A stretch of DNA of 64,000 bases from Nematostella vectensis (taxonomy: Eukaryota; Cnidaria; Anthozoa; Actiniaria; Edwardsiidae), in assembly GCF_932526225.1 (NCBI RefSeq), contig NC_064034.1:12288887-12352886 (forward strand), in the 5' to 3' direction. A program made the position numbers and the translations under genes. Position 1 is the first letter of the stretch, and each line of letters opens with the position of its first letter. Of this stretch, positions 26,100-45,449 are shown one piece after another. The notes beneath the pieces are model-generated. The model did no database searches. It was not told the DNA's origin and saw nothing but the letters and a program-made list of their open reading frames with translations.

Positions 26100-26997
26100 G
26101 TGTTAGCCTACGTGTAGCCGCTGACTCGCGAAATCCTCTCGTAGCGTCTAAGCAACGGCGGCGATAATCGTGTTCCGTGACGTCACGGCTTTCAAAGGAA
26201 AACCTATGATAGTCTCTGATTGGCCACTGACTTAGTAACTTTCTCTTTGATATTTTGATTGGCCCAGATCAGAAGTTGAAATTAAGGTTCCCGCTGTTTA
26301 CGATGTGAGTTTATCGGACGGTTCAAATATGGAGAAAAACACTACGACTCTCCCACCTAATCGCGATAAATCTGTCCTAAGTTCAGCCTTAGACATGTGT
26401 CAACATTATTTGGGATAGAGAAACCACACAAAGAACAAGAGAAGGCTTTCTCTGCTTTTCTGAACGATGATGTCGATGTCTTTCTACGGAAAGTCTTTCA
26501 TTTACCAAGCAATATCGTTATTTTAGTTATTTTCCAAAGTTCTATCCAAAATGGCTAGGTTTTTACCAAATTTTTCCTTTTAAGCTGCAGATCACGGCAA
26601 TCCTGAATATGTATGCGCTTGTGTTGCGTACACAGAAATCTAAACGCTCAAGTTCACAACGAACGCTGAAAGTCGAGGAGCGCTTGCTATCCATGAGATA
26701 CCGTTCGTAATCTTTCTCAATTACCCTCTTACAAAGAATGCAGGTATACATTAGCAGAATTAAAACGAAGGAATGTGCACTTGGAAAGTAGCAGCATTAG
26801 ATGGCGATGTTGGAATGTTTGTTTTGCATGACGAAACCTGAACGTGTTTGCGCGCTGAATAAGAGAAAAGCCGTTCATAGATGTCAAAATTAATCTATTC
26901 AAATTTATTACAATGGCGTCACGGAACACGATTATCGCCGGGGTTGCGTAGACGCTACGAGAGGATCTCGCGAGTCAGCGGCTACACGTAGGCTATA
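26100..26997. mobile_element. 0.9-kb foldback DNA transposon with about 85-bp terminal inverted repeats
   Basis: The left end TAGCCTACGTGTAGCCGCTG...CGATAATCGTGTTCCGTGAC is matched in reverse complement by 26917-26997, with few differences over about 85 bp. GCTGTGT flanks both ends and may be the target-site duplication. The interior has no transposase-like frame, so it is nonautonomous. Confidence 0.85.
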
Positions 26998-27213
26998 GCT
27001 GTGTGTGAATGACTTTTACATTATTTCTCAAGAAGCAGGGTCGTCCGCCAATATTGAAAAATTCGTGCCCGGTAATGTCAAGAAATGTAAGAAATAGTAA
27101 TGTTACCCAAAATAATAACAAAAAGACAGCGATAATTAATAGGAAAACTTTTAAAAAACACAAATATTGCCCATCTCTGAAAATTCGAGCTTTCAGAGCC
27201 CCTATTTTCAAAC

Positions 27214-27302
27214 CATTTATTCTAAACCCTAGAAAGTGGTCAATCTTACCAGGGGCGAATTCTAAACCCTAGAAAGTGGTCAATCTTACCAGGGGCGAAT
27301 TT
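27214..27302 (+). repeat. Two-copy 44-bp tandem repeat
   Basis: ATTCTAAACCCTAGAAAGTG plus GTCAATCTTACCAGGGGCGA occurs twice in direct succession, almost identical. Noncoding. Confidence 0.9.
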
Positions 27303-29314
27303 TGCCTAGGCAATTAAAGTGCTTTCGAAAAAAAAAATAATTAAGGCTGACAATCCAACGTCATAAGTAATTAGAACCTGAAACATTGAGTCAAAAGAAA
27401 GATATATATATTATGTACTATATGTTATTATAAAAGCTAAAACTTAATATTAGAAATATGATACACAGACTATTCACAGGGAAACTTGGACTCAAATGTG
27501 ATACTTACGGAACACGTAGGTTACTATATACGGGACACGATTAAATGCGCGGTGGAACCTCCCACCCTGTTTTTTGGGCAGTACATATAGTGCTTTCTAC
27601 GCACACGTCCTGTTTATACAGCTGAACAGATCTCTGATAATGTACCATTTTACTCTGCTGTCTTGGCTAACAATCTCAAATTTTCAAATATGCATGCCTT
27701 GCAGACGAACGATGCAGAGGTATATATAAGAAGTATATATATAGTATATATAAGAAAACAAGTTTTTTTCAATCCCCCGATCTTGAAGGTTGAATAAAAA
27801 TTTTAGTGATAGCGACCCGTATTGTTAGGTATAAAGATAGTTTCTGTATTGAAAGAGGCATAAAGAATAAGATAAGAAAATAAAAGATAGAGTGGTTTTC
27901 ATAACCCGATAAAGATTGATAAAGATTCGGGGCTCTTCGAAAGAGATACGCAAGATGGCCGGTTAGGTTTTCGACGCTCCCACTCTCAAGCGAATACAAT
28001 GAGCCCCCTTACCGAAACACGTTAAAATGGCATATTTCGTTGTTTGAATATGTTCTGATCCGAAAATATCCATTTTAAAAGTTGCTGCGAAAAAAATTAT
28101 ATGTTCCTTTTTCCCAGGAGGAATCATTCCTTTTTTTCGCAGCCAGCAGTGGTAGGCATTGTAGCACATGAATAATTGCCCGTATAACAGGTCGGAACTA
28201 TTTTATTTTTTCAAGAAACCGCTCCAGTGCCCCCAAAAATATTCCCAGCACAACCAATTCGACTCCACAAATTTGCCAGCAGAACCATTCGGGACGCTTT
28301 TCCCAGCAACCGAGGGGTCGGGATGAGGAACAGATCCGTCTTGTGCCTCTGCACTTTCCAACCTCCGACGTGACACGCCGCAGTACACTAGCCTTCACAT
28401 CTAGCCGCTCATTATTGCCTCGGCAGACCTTCTTTTCCATAACTTCACTCCGCCAAGACATTGAGTGGCATTGCTGTCGAAATGGAAATGTTTCGTTATT
28501 ATACAGGCGCGGCTTTATCAGTTCAGTAACACCACTTAAGAAACAGAAATCCTGCATAAATAGTCTATCTTGGTGAATCTCACACCAACTCCCTATTATT
28601 GTCCATTAGGCCCATCAACTTATCAGGCGCATGGAATATTATTTGATCAGCTAACGCAAGATGGTCTGTGGGGCAAAGCTGCTTTGTGCTTACGATTTCC
28701 TCTTTTTAAAAGACATTGAAATTAAAATTTCTTACATACAAAGATGAACAATGGTAAAGGACATGTGAACAAACCCTTTTTCAGTCATGTAGACACAGCC
28801 GTAGAGTGTTCCCAGTATTCTCAGGGAGGGAAAGAGAGTGGAGGAAGGGGTGGGTTGGTGGGTGTTAAAAAGTTAAAAATATTACGGGACACAGATGACC
28901 CAACACAATATAACGTGTATGACTTTTTGGCTCAACACCATTTTTTACAATCCCCTACTTATGCCACCTCCCAAAAAGAGGAGGACAAGTCATAACAATG
29001 CGACTGCGCATGATGGTGAATAGAAAATATATTTGTTTCGGCTTCGCGTTTACTAAAATTTCTTTTTTCTTATGTGTGCTTAAATAGAACCACGACGCTT
29101 CCCCCCCCCCCCCCCCCCCCTCCCTCACAAAAAAACATCCCAGGCAAAGATTCCAACCAAAATAAACTGAAGTCATCACCCTCCCATCAACGTGGCACTA
29201 ATATCCAAGCACTCCCCCCCCCCCTCCCCCTATCATTGAATTACTTAATTAGGTTAAAGCATAACTGCTATTCGTCAATTTGGTGTTGCCCTCCGATCAA
29301 GAGCGAATCCGAAA

Positions 29315-35931
<6,617 letters not shown>

Positions 35932-36699
35932 TATATAGTGTACAGCTGTGATCAAGAGTTGCGCGGGCACGGGGTGACTCTGTTCGTCAAAACAGCTTGT
36001 AGTTTATAGTGCTTGAAACCCAAGTAGAAAAGTTTGGGAGATTTAATTAAAACTCTGCACCATGATGTGTGTTGCTCATCCATTTAATGTATCATTAGAT
36101 TTTCGATGGGTGATTTTTATTCTCATTATCTCGACTGACGTGGTATATTTACATAAGTTGTTTCATAAAACACATAATATATCATAACAGTTCCAAATTC
36201 CTTATTTCAGAATAAATAGCATTTCATTTCATTTTTCTTACTTTTTTGGTTGCTCTGAAGCCTTTCCATCAAAGGACAAAATAATTATTTACAGTTTAAT
36301 GTCTATATTTTGAATCTATTTACAAGTACTTTAGTTAACCCCCCAATGTCATATAATTATATGTATAATATATTTGAGATGTTAAACAACTTTTTATCCA
36401 TACATATTTTCTGTATCTGAACTCTTTCTTTGTTTACACAATATCTGCTATGAACAGTCGACAACTCAAAAGTTCATTCACATTTCGGCCTTCTTTTCTA
36501 GATGTACAAACACGAATCATCCATTAAAATAACTTCAAAAGATAGATATAATATTCTGGCAAAATTCACACATTCACACACAAGTTGTGTTTGCTCCACT
36601 TAGTCTCTTGTATCATACCAAAAGGCTATGACCTACGCTTACCCCGGTCTGGGGTAATAATGGGATCCCTGTGACGACAACTCTTTCAACCCGGTCACA
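35932..36699. other. Short convergent intergenic region
   Basis: 3' flanks of the secreted-protein gene (stop 35931) and of the guanylate cyclase gene (stop 36773, minus strand). AT-rich, no coding signal. AATAAA-like motifs occur (for example AGAATAAATAGC near 36209), possible polyadenylation sites. Confidence 0.55.
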
Positions 36700-36835
36700 C
36701 AGAATTCTAAGTTGTTCTTCGCATGGTTCAGACCCTTCGCTTAGCAGCTTCAACAGGAAACCCTGTGGACTCTCAAAGGGAGAGAAATCCCAGTTGTCCT
36801 TCGCATGGCTCAAAGCCCTCGTTAAGCAGACCAGG
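36700..36835 (-). repeat. Two-copy duplication of the guanylate cyclase terminal exon tail
   Basis: TTGTCCTTCGCATGGCTCAA (36795 onward) is echoed 82 bp away as TTGTTCTTCGCATGGTTCAG (36713 onward). On the minus strand both read like [13 protein letters not shown] / LLSEGSEPCEEQL. The second copy lies past the stop codon, in the 3' UTR. Confidence 0.75.
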
Positions 36836-39800
36836 CAGATCTTCCGTGTTTTTGGACGTGGCCTCGTGTCCCAGAAGCCAGTATGTGCGCATAAGCCCCT
36901 TACCCTGAGAAAATAGTTTATACTCCTTCATATCGATAATCATTCATCATTAGAAATTATCTCCGCTATCCTCATCACCGTTATCATCATGCTAACTTTA
37001 GTCAATCATAACCGTAGCAGGCCACGTAAGATTTGGGGGGGGGGGGGGGGGGGCACAATACAGAAATATTAAGAAAATATTGGGGAGGAACAGCCACGCC
37101 TCTTTTCTTTATATATATTTTTAACATATTCGGGCGGGGGCACTTGGCCCCAGTGCCCCACCCCTGCCCCGGTCCTGTCAATCCTATCGCAATTGTTACA
37201 GCCAAGCATTCGCGTGGAAGTTTTATTATACCATTTAAATTTGCACATGAAAAATAGAAATTCGAGTATAACAAAGAAAGAGGCTGGGTATGATACCCAA
37301 GACAACAAAAATTTTAAGCAAAAGACTTAGCAGTTTTATTATTTCACATATCATTAACCTCATTGAGACTAATCATTCGATACCAATCTTGGCAGTTACT
37401 GTTGCTATGGTAACCAAGCCACACTCAAAATACATGATTTTAATGCTCTTACGGTAACAGCTCTAGCTCTGAAACTATAATTGGAACACAAACCAAACCA
37501 AGGATATTCATTGCTAATACCTCAAACTATGTAATGAACCTAAAATTGCTATATAGTTGACATAAATGGAAAATTATCAAGTAAACAAACAAAAAGCTTA
37601 TAATTTTAACCAGCATTCTTTGGTAAAAAGCCATCATATTACTAAGCATTGTAAAAATTTTTGAGGTTCATTACACTACTACACTATCAATAATTATTCC
37701 TGCCAAATTTCATGCAATAATATTAAAAACACAGGAACTAGTGAGTGTTACGCTGAGTGTTACTTCAAACTTGTAGTTTTTTTTAGTACATACCGCCTTA
37801 AAATATAAATATTCACGTTAGTATTTGACCTCAGTAGAACTAAGCTTGCCAAATAAACACCATCAAAATTGTTTTATCAAAATCATGAGCCTGGCTTTAC
37901 CTTTACTTCCAATGTACCGCGATACTCCATGTGGAAAGTATTGAACTTGGTAAGAAGATCGTACGTGGTCTCACTGATGTGAACTTTTTGTGCTAAAAGT
38001 CGATAAAAATGCATTATATAAGGAATCTTTAGAATTTGATAGCCTCCTCCGCAGGCATCTCAAAGAGCAGAAAGAGAGAAAAAATGAATGGGTTTCCTGT
38101 GGCAAAGAAACGGAAGTGAGAAAACGAAGGCGCTGCAATTCCCTCTCTACTTCTCCTTAGTCCCCTTCCTCCACCATCCATCCATCCATCCCCCACAGGT
38201 AACCCGTTCTTTCCCTTTTTTCTTTACAAGTTGACTAAAGAAGAGGCTAGAAATCAGCAAAACATGAACTGCGGTACTCACGTATTCCTGTCGTTTGCAT
38301 TCTTGAGGCTGTGTTGACAGTGTCTCCAAACAAGCAGTACCGCGGCATTTTGTACCCGACTACGCCCGACACACACGGTCCTACAATACGAAACGATGGA
38401 CACGGTTACTCCCGCAACACCACATAAAATAAGTACGATTATTACAAATGCGACACGACTTAGGGCTAACAATAACAATAACCCAAAAGATACAGCACTA
38501 AAGGCAATCAAGCTGTTTTAAACAGAATGTGTCTGGAATTTCTCGGTGGCGTCTCAACACACGATGAAACAGATCACAAGTTATCTGAGTCGCAAGTTTA
38601 CATATTTATTGGGTGCAATCCTCCTTTGATTTAGACCAGAATGGATGAGTTTTACAAACAAAATATGCGTGAAGCTTTGAGTATGCTTTTAAAGTAAATA
38701 CTGTACTTCTATTAATAATTAGTATACTAAATACGGTTAAGTTTCGCAGAGTGTCGGTATTCCTGTAGGGGGACTATTTACTCTAGAGTTGCTGGTCCAC
38801 CTGTGTGTATGCCAACGCGCACCATCAACTTTTTCCCTTTAGGTACACTATCCAATGTTGTCGTCTCAGTGAGACGGACTAGATCCAGGGACATGCGGCC
38901 AATCTCGTCTGCATGCGAGGTGCCATTTCGCAAGGGTAGACCGCTGACCACCATGTATGCATCTCCGATCGTCTCAACTTTGTAAACGTCGTATTTTTCG
39001 ATGTGGTCATCAAAAACGCTGGCGAAGTAATGTACAGATGAAGTAGCGTTTAGACTATAAACTGTAAGCAAGGAACGGGTTTTCTGTGGTTTGTGTAAAT
39101 TGTGGAGCAAAAATTAATTTTCCTTAATTTTGAATCTTTTGTTAACCATTGCAGTACATGTAAAACATTTCTAAACCTTAACCAGTACTTTTCAGGCCTT
39201 CGTTTTTAATCGAATAGTTAACTAAATAGGTACCTCGTCCCAGACTCCACCCTGCCTCTCGTTTCATTTCTGAGCGTATGAACGCTTAACACTAGGCTGT
39301 TCTACCCGTACACATCGGGTAGAACATGCTTACTGACATAATATCATGGCGTACATGTGTGTAATGTTTGTAAATGTCTTATTTTCGTAATGCTACAAAT
39401 AGTTCAATTACAGCTTGTTGAACTATTTCTAGACATGAGTGATATTATAGCGTCGGTGCGTGTGTTAAGACTCATTCGTGTAGCTTATTCTACATCGTTC
39501 ATTATCTGGGTGACTGACTGAGCGTCAGGTGATATCAAAAGCGTTTGTAAATGTGTCAAGACACATTCGTGTAGCTTATACCTGTACACATCGTTCAACA
39601 TCTGGGTGACTGACATGGGTGATATCATAGCACACATGTTGGTGAAGTCCACGATATCACTAAAGAAGACGGTAACGCTGTCGAAATGCTCTGACGGTAC
39701 TTTCTCGCCGAGTTTTAGAGTCTCTGCGACGGAGCGCGGGAACATTGCCGAGAGAAGCTCATCAGTGCGCTATTTGGGAAAATGATTTTTTAGAACTCTA

Positions 39801-42800
39801 GTGGGAGAAGAAATATTTATAGGCCTTACAGGTGCTTATACCCGCGTTTCCTCCCGCCTTACATCTAGTGGATGGGTTTGGTCACGGCTCCGTCCATTCC
39901 TTTCCTTTTCTCGCATACAACCTACCAACGTACCAGGTTCTCCTCTCTCAATCTCCGAGCGAGCTCGAGGCCGTACTGTGGATGATACTGGTCACGCCCA
40001 TGCTCCTCCACCGCAACTTCTCCCTATACTTGAGAAAGGTATCGCCACGCCCATGACTCCTCCCTCCCCCCCCCCATCCCCCCATGCAGCCTAACCATAC
40101 ACACGCACCTGTTGCTCATCTTTCAGACTCCTGGTGGTCTGTGCCAGCTCGCTGCGGTACTTAAGTATAGTATTGCCACGCCCATGTCCTCTCCTCCCTC
40201 CCTCCCTCCTCCCTCCCCCCCCCCCCCCCCCCCCCATCCCCCCATGCAGCCTAACCATACACACGCACCTGTTGCTCATCTTTCAGACTCCTGGTGGTCT
40301 GTGCCAGCTCGCTGCGGTACTTAAGTATAGTATTGCCACGCCCATGTCCTCTCCTCCCTCCCTCCCTCCTCCCACCACCCCCCCCCCCCCCCCCCCCCAT
40401 GCAGCCTACCCATACACACGCACCTTTTGCTCCTCTTTCAGACTTCTGGTGGTCTGTGCTGCCGTACTTCTGGATACTATTGCCACGCCCATGTCCTCTC
40501 CTCCCTCCCTCCTCCCTCCCACCCCCCTCCCCCAATGCAGCCTACCCATACACACGCACCTGTTGCTCCTCTTTCAGACTCCTGGTGGTCTTTGCAAGCT
40601 CGCTGCCGTACTTGTGGATGGTATTAGTCATGCGCGCGACCGTGACGAAGAGGATTGGGGTGAGGGCTACCACAACAAACAGGGTGACCGCACGAATGAT
40701 AAGATCGTTCTCACTGTCGTCGATGCTGCACAAAATCAATCATGAATCAGTATCCTCAACTCACCTTTTTGTCAAGTTTTGTCAAGAGTTCAAAAGCATA
40801 TTATTCATAAATTAATGCTACACTATAGGCCTTGCTTATATAACGCATTCCAAATGAGTTAGAGGTCTCGCAAACGCATTTTTTGAAATTGATCGGAACT
40901 GAACTGTTTGTTTTCTACATCCATGTTTACCTTTCCTCGATGGTAAAAATCAGGTTTTCTCCGGCTTTCTCTTGCACTGTTAACAGTATATCAATATAGT
41001 TCGTCATCAGCTTAAACCAATTTTGACCCTCGGTCACGTTTGCTTGACGCTGTTCATTACTCAGAATGATAGCCCGCTTTGCGTTGAGTGTATCGATCAA
41101 GCTGCTAAAGACACCAGTCTCTTTGCTCACGGTATCAGTATAATAAGTCTTCAGCTTCGGCATAAATTCCATACTTGAATTTAGAAACATTTTTCCTGTT
41201 GTAATGAGAAAAAAAACAATAAATGCCGTCACGGCAAAATAAAAAAATACGTATCTTATAATCTCCTTATATAACTTTATTTCTTTTTTTTCTATTTTGT
41301 TATAATATCGATTCTTCCTCTCTGTCTAATTCCCCTTTTACACGGCTGAATTATACTTTTTTTTTATAAAGAAGATGCCGACAGGAGCTAGGACACCGAA
41401 GTGCCTAACCGTGTTTGGGAAAGTCTTGTCCCGGACGTGAAACATAAACAATAAAATGTCATCCTGACGCCCGTGCGCCTGAGTCTACGTACCAATTACA
41501 TTATGCTCAGCATACAGGATCAGCTCCTCTGTTTTATTGAAGTACCCGCGGGAGAAGTACGACCCGCCCATTGCCCTCTCTAGACCTGTCTTTTCCTTTG
41601 CAATAAGGAACATCCGATATCCAAGTAACTCGAACAACACGCTCTCTCCTTTGCTGCTCTTAATGCTTACAAAAAGCCAATCAATCATCGTGTCGATCAA
41701 TCCCGTATAAAAATTCAGCGTCTCCTGGATAGTAATGTTGAGCACGCATCTCTCTACCTCACCTCTACTTCTAAAATCGGTTACATCTCGTATGAATATT
41801 TCTCGACTTTGCAAAGACTGCCTCCCCTCCGGCCAGTTTATGATGCTTTTGATGTTTTTGTCGGTATTCAAGCGGGCTTTGTTCAGATCCTTGCCCACGG
41901 GTGTGCTGTTTGGAGAGCTAATGCATAGAACTGTAGTTCCTCTTTCTATCTGTAGAGTATGTATCAACTCTGCCACCGCGATACTTGTACCTAAGCCTAT
42001 GGATAGATAAAACCGTACAGTGAGCGGTGACTTCCCAAATTCTTTAAATGTGGAACACTGTATCATATACGTATACAGGGAGCGGTAGCGGCCACTTTTT
42101 TCCAGACCTATACTTTTCGTTCACTATTAGCTTTGGTCTTCTAAGAAAGTGAAAAGGCGACAACGTCGATAGTCCAAATGAATCGTATTTTTTGTTTAGA
42201 CGCCGTACGCAAAAGGCACCGACCTTAAATAAACGCCGCACATAGGGCAAGAACTTATTAAAGATGTACTCAAATAGACGACGCATCTACAACGGAAACA
42301 CCTTGAGAATGCCTTCTCCACCGATTTCTGCATTATACCTTTCTGGATATCTCTCTCCTTTCTGATAGTCCCCTGCGCCCGGTACACGTCGATACTGACA
42401 AAGGCAAGTAGCCCTAGCACCGCGATGATTGACACGCTGAGGATTTTCAGAGTCTGGAGTCTTCGTGCCCATGCAGACGTGGCGTCATACTGTCCACACA
42501 CCTGACCCCTCCCCCCTGAGTCAAATGTGTTTACTTGGTTCAGACCAGGAGAACGGAAATAACGCTTCCAGTATGTCCTGCAATAAACATATTATTTAGT
42601 TATCTCTGTGAGAAAAAGGTGGGTAAGATTAAGCCATGAAATTCCTTTTTGTTGAACTAGTTTCATATAGAAAGTGAACTGCTCGCTGCAACAGAATGAA
42701 AAAATCTCAAAAAGCACATTTTTTTCCTCTAGTTATTAAACACAGCGAATCAGAACTGGAGAAAGCGCGTGATTTTATGCTTGACTCTATATTTTCAAAC

Positions 42801-44477
42801 CAACATCTACTTCGAAGTGCTCGCTGCAACAGAATGATAAAATCTCAAAAAAAGCACATTTTTCCCCTCTAGTCATTAAACACAGCGAATCAGAACTGCA
42901 GAAAGCTCGTGATTTTATGCTTGACTATATTTTCAAACACATCTACTTCGAAGCCGTGAAACAAAGTGTAAAACTGCAGGTTCTTGACCGTCTAATCAAT
43001 TTTTGTAAAAATGAGAAAAAAACGAAAAACCTTAATATAAACTGTTTACTATAAAAGTAATTGAGGGTCTATATATTGGTGTAAAACTGCTTATGCTGCC
43101 CTAAGAGGCAACTTAATGAGTTTATTATGCGCGTATACGTTTTATAATATAAAGAAAAGCTCCGTTAGCCACGGTGTCAATGTACTTTTGGGGTGTCTAC
43201 AAAATGAAGACCTAAAACCTAATTCCTAAAACCTGTGACCGTTGTTTTGATGAACACTCTTCCTGGCGAGGAAGAGTGTTCATCAAAACAAACCTTTTGC
43301 GTAGCGTGGCGATACGGGTTCCCGACAAGTGAATTATAATTTCCAAAGTTTATAAATAGATTGGCTAAATAGTTATTGAAATCCTAGTTATGTCGATGTC
43401 TGTAGACAACTTGCACCCCAAAAATTGCTGTGGCATAGACATTTTTCGAAAGAAAGACAAAGAACAAGTAAATAAAGTCTCATTAAAAATAGTTAATTGG
43501 CGCGCACATGGAGAATATTTTCTCCATGAAAAGCACAACAAAATTCGCTGAATTATCTTTCGTAACTTTCGCGCTGTGTAGCCATTTGGGAAACAAGGTA
43601 GACTAAATGATAACTGAAATTTTTGGGGGATCGTAGCTTTTGGGGTCGTAGCTTTTGGGGTCACAGGTTTTAGGTCTTCGTTTTGTAGACACCCGTTATT
43701 ACATGTTTATATTTAAAAGGGTATAAAATTCAGCGCTTACATGCGTACACTCGCAGCAAAGTTATTTTGATCCTCGCTCTTAGCCAATCAGCATTGAGTA
43801 TTTTTTTTTCTTTGCATATTATAAAAAATCTCATTTTGAGGCCTTTCAAGCTGTATATCGACAGCGGTAACTTGAGGATGAACCCTCTGAAAACCTGTTT
43901 TTGTATCTTTGAATTCAATAAAACTAAAACTGTAAACAAAAAAAAGAAAGTATTCATTTTATATTTATTTAAGATAAATAATTTTTCTTCGTTTTTGACC
44001 TATTTTAATAATAAGTCTTTTCAACGTGTGAAAAAATCCGCGAAGATGTTATATAGCATATATCTTTGCCTGCAAAGCATGTTTACACAGGAATAGATGA
44101 TACGTTTGGTTTTTTTTATCTTTAAAAATAAAAAGAAGAAGACAATTGAGATGATAAAAATAATTTTGTTTACGTTTTGTTTAAAAAATCTTTAAGAAAC
44201 GCCAAAAACAATAAAAAAATGAACACCCAGCATGAGGGTAGCAAAAAAATTACTTTCAGGAAATCAAAAACGCAGAATATGCTTCCACAAATAGCAATCT
44301 ATCATATATGCGAACATTTTGACATTATTTTAATTCAGAATGTTTGAACACATAGAATTGCAATATAATTGTTTTAATTCAGTGTGTTTGAACACTTTGA
44401 ATCAAAACTGTAACGCTTTCTTACCGTGTGATCTTTCTCCCTGAAAGATTCTCGGTCTCACTATCAGCTTGATCCAT
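36773..44477 (-). CDS. NIT-domain receptor guanylate cyclase, 10 coding exons
   Basis: Membrane enzyme converting GTP to cGMP. Exons on the minus strand: 44477-44425, 42577-42270, 41996-41493, 41195-40931, 40725-40560, 39769-39582, 39018-38801, 38380-38282, 37992-37901 and 36904-36773; total 2025 nt, 674 residues. Layout: short cytosolic N-terminus, first membrane helix near residue 60 ([16 protein letters not shown]), extracellular NIT-type domain of about 110-370 ('[15 protein letters not shown]'), second helix near 390 ([16 protein letters not shown]), linker coiled coil, class III cyclase domain about 440-630. Catalytic signs: metal-binding Asp in [10 protein letters not shown] and GDAY, guanine-specifying Glu in KVETIGD and Cys in [14 protein letters not shown]. 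The 5' UTR is probably split, since an acceptor directly precedes the ATG. The exon 2 end is the least certain point. Confidence 0.88.
37006..37178. mobile_element. MITE, CCGTAGCAGG family, in the last guanylate cyclase intron
   Basis: Starts CATAACCGTAGCAGGCC and ends CCCTGCCCCGGTCCTG, with a poly-G run and GGCACTTGGCCCCAGTGCCC inside. Termini are diverged from the copies at 11759 and 45317. Confidence 0.7.
39480..39640 (-). repeat. Degenerate duplication of a guanylate cyclase exon end and donor
   Basis: The end of the exon 39769-39582 ([10 protein letters not shown], then GTATAAGCTACACGAATG) is repeated at 39487-39540 as [10 protein letters not shown] followed by AATAAGCTACACGAATG. The donor is damaged in the copy. 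Confidence 0.75.
39900..40640 (-). repeat. Tandem copies of the end of a guanylate cyclase exon with its donor
   Basis: The tail of exon 40725-40560 (minus strand, [22 protein letters not shown]) is repeated with about 160-bp spacing at about 40420, 40260 and 40100 as [15 protein letters not shown] with GTGCGTG kept, plus a degenerate copy near 39940. Poly-C/CCT runs separate copies. The next exon at 39769 ([13 protein letters not shown]) follows the first copy in phase, so the rest are intronic. Confidence 0.88.
42675..42958 (+). repeat. Two-copy tandem repeat of about 145 bp
   Basis: GTGCTCGCTGCAACAGAATG to TTTTCAAAC..CATCTACTTCGA occurs twice in the intron between guanylate cyclase exons 1 and 2, about 93 percent alike by eye. 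Noncoding. Confidence 0.85.
43190..43693. mobile_element. 0.5-kb MITE with GGGTGTCTACAAAACGAAGA-type termini
   Basis: Left end GGGGTGTCTACAAAATGAAG, right end CTTCGTTTTGTAGACACCC; the inverted ends continue through ACCTAAAACCTGTGACC. A strong inner hairpin lies at 43236-43292 (arms TTTTGATGAACACTCTTCCT). No coding capacity. Located in the first guanylate cyclase intron. Confidence 0.85.
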
Positions 44478-44839
44478 CTATAAGAAACAAAACAGCGACA
44501 TCAACACATAAAACTGATAATGAAAGTTATCTATGTGAGGATCAGGTTTGCATTTGGTTGTTACTTACTTGTGAGTACTGCAGATAAGGACTGTGGCCCG
44601 GTCTAGTCTGATAGCAAACGTTTTCGCCACAGTTCGATGATATAAGTAAACCTAAGTCTTTTGGAACAGGTGGCTGGAATAATTTCCGTTGCGCAGACTC
44701 TACAATGGGCTGATTGCTATTATGTAAGCAGGAACTTGAAATTCTTTGTTTTATTTGTAGTAATCTATATACTTGAATATACAGATGAAACGAGGAAAAA
44801 GGGTTTTCAGAATACAAAGCACCTTTTATCGGACGCTAC

Positions 44840-44957
44840 TTTAACAGGCGACAACGAGCCCTTGTTTTCATCACCGTTACTGCTGTGAACGAAAAAAATC
44901 CTTCTAGGCCTTGTTTTCATCACCGTTACTGCTGTGAACGAAAAAAATCCTTCTAGG
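44840..44957 (+). repeat. Two-copy tandem repeat of about 50 bp
   Basis: CTTGTTTTCATCACCGTTAC and TGCTGTGAACGAAAAAAATC, then CTTCTAGG, are present twice in succession and identical by eye. Noncoding. Confidence 0.85.
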
Positions 44958-45316
44958 GATTACACAGAAACGATATTTGGTTTCCAAGAGAAACATATTT
45001 ATTTCGATATAGCTCTTCCGATGGCAAGATCGCTTTTTAGAAGACAAGATCGGGTTTTAAATCGTTCATTACAGAGAATAAGAACACCGAAGGCAAGAAC
45101 CTACCCCTAATTTCAATTTTCCGAAGGCAAGATCGTTTTCCCGAAGGCTCTGAGGGAAAATCCTGAAAGCAAGGACGCTTTTCGGATTTTTCTTATCGTT
45201 TTAACAACTTCCAAAGGAAACATATAGCTTTTTGGTTCTTGCACAGAACAAAGCGTTATTAAATATAACGGTATTCTTATTTGTGAAAGTAAACAAAATC
45301 TTGGGGGTTGACTGGT

Positions 45317-45449
45317 CATAGCCGTAGCAGGCCTCGAATTATTGGGGGAGGGGGGGACGATACAGAAACATTAAGAAAATTTTCTTATAATTTTTTTAAA
45401 ATATTAGGGGGGCACGTGCCCCCAGTGCGCCACCCCTGCTACGGCTCTG
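45317..45449. mobile_element. MITE, CCGTAGCAGG family
   Basis: CATAGCCGTAGCAGGCCTCG at one end and CCCCTGCTACGGCTCTG at the other, with GGGGGGCACGTGCCCCCAGTG inside shared with the copy at 11759-11950. Confidence 0.8.

Larger units (their letters stand above)
26025..29314. other. Intergenic region between nischarin and the secreted-protein gene
   Basis: Holds the nischarin 3' flank, the foldback transposon 26100-26997, a two-copy 44-bp repeat at 27214-27302, TATATA-rich sequence near 27720 and two poly-C runs at 29100-29120 and 29213-29231. Open frames here (for example minus strand 28198-28557) have no recognisable domain or splice context. The promoter of the next gene should lie just before 29315. 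Confidence 0.55.

Noticed and set aside
28198-28557. 119-codon minus-strand frame
   Set aside because: No domain, no splice partner, no homologue I recognise; length is compatible with chance.
40134-40815. Proline-rich frames on the plus strand
   Set aside because: Antisense of the guanylate cyclase exon copies and CCT runs.
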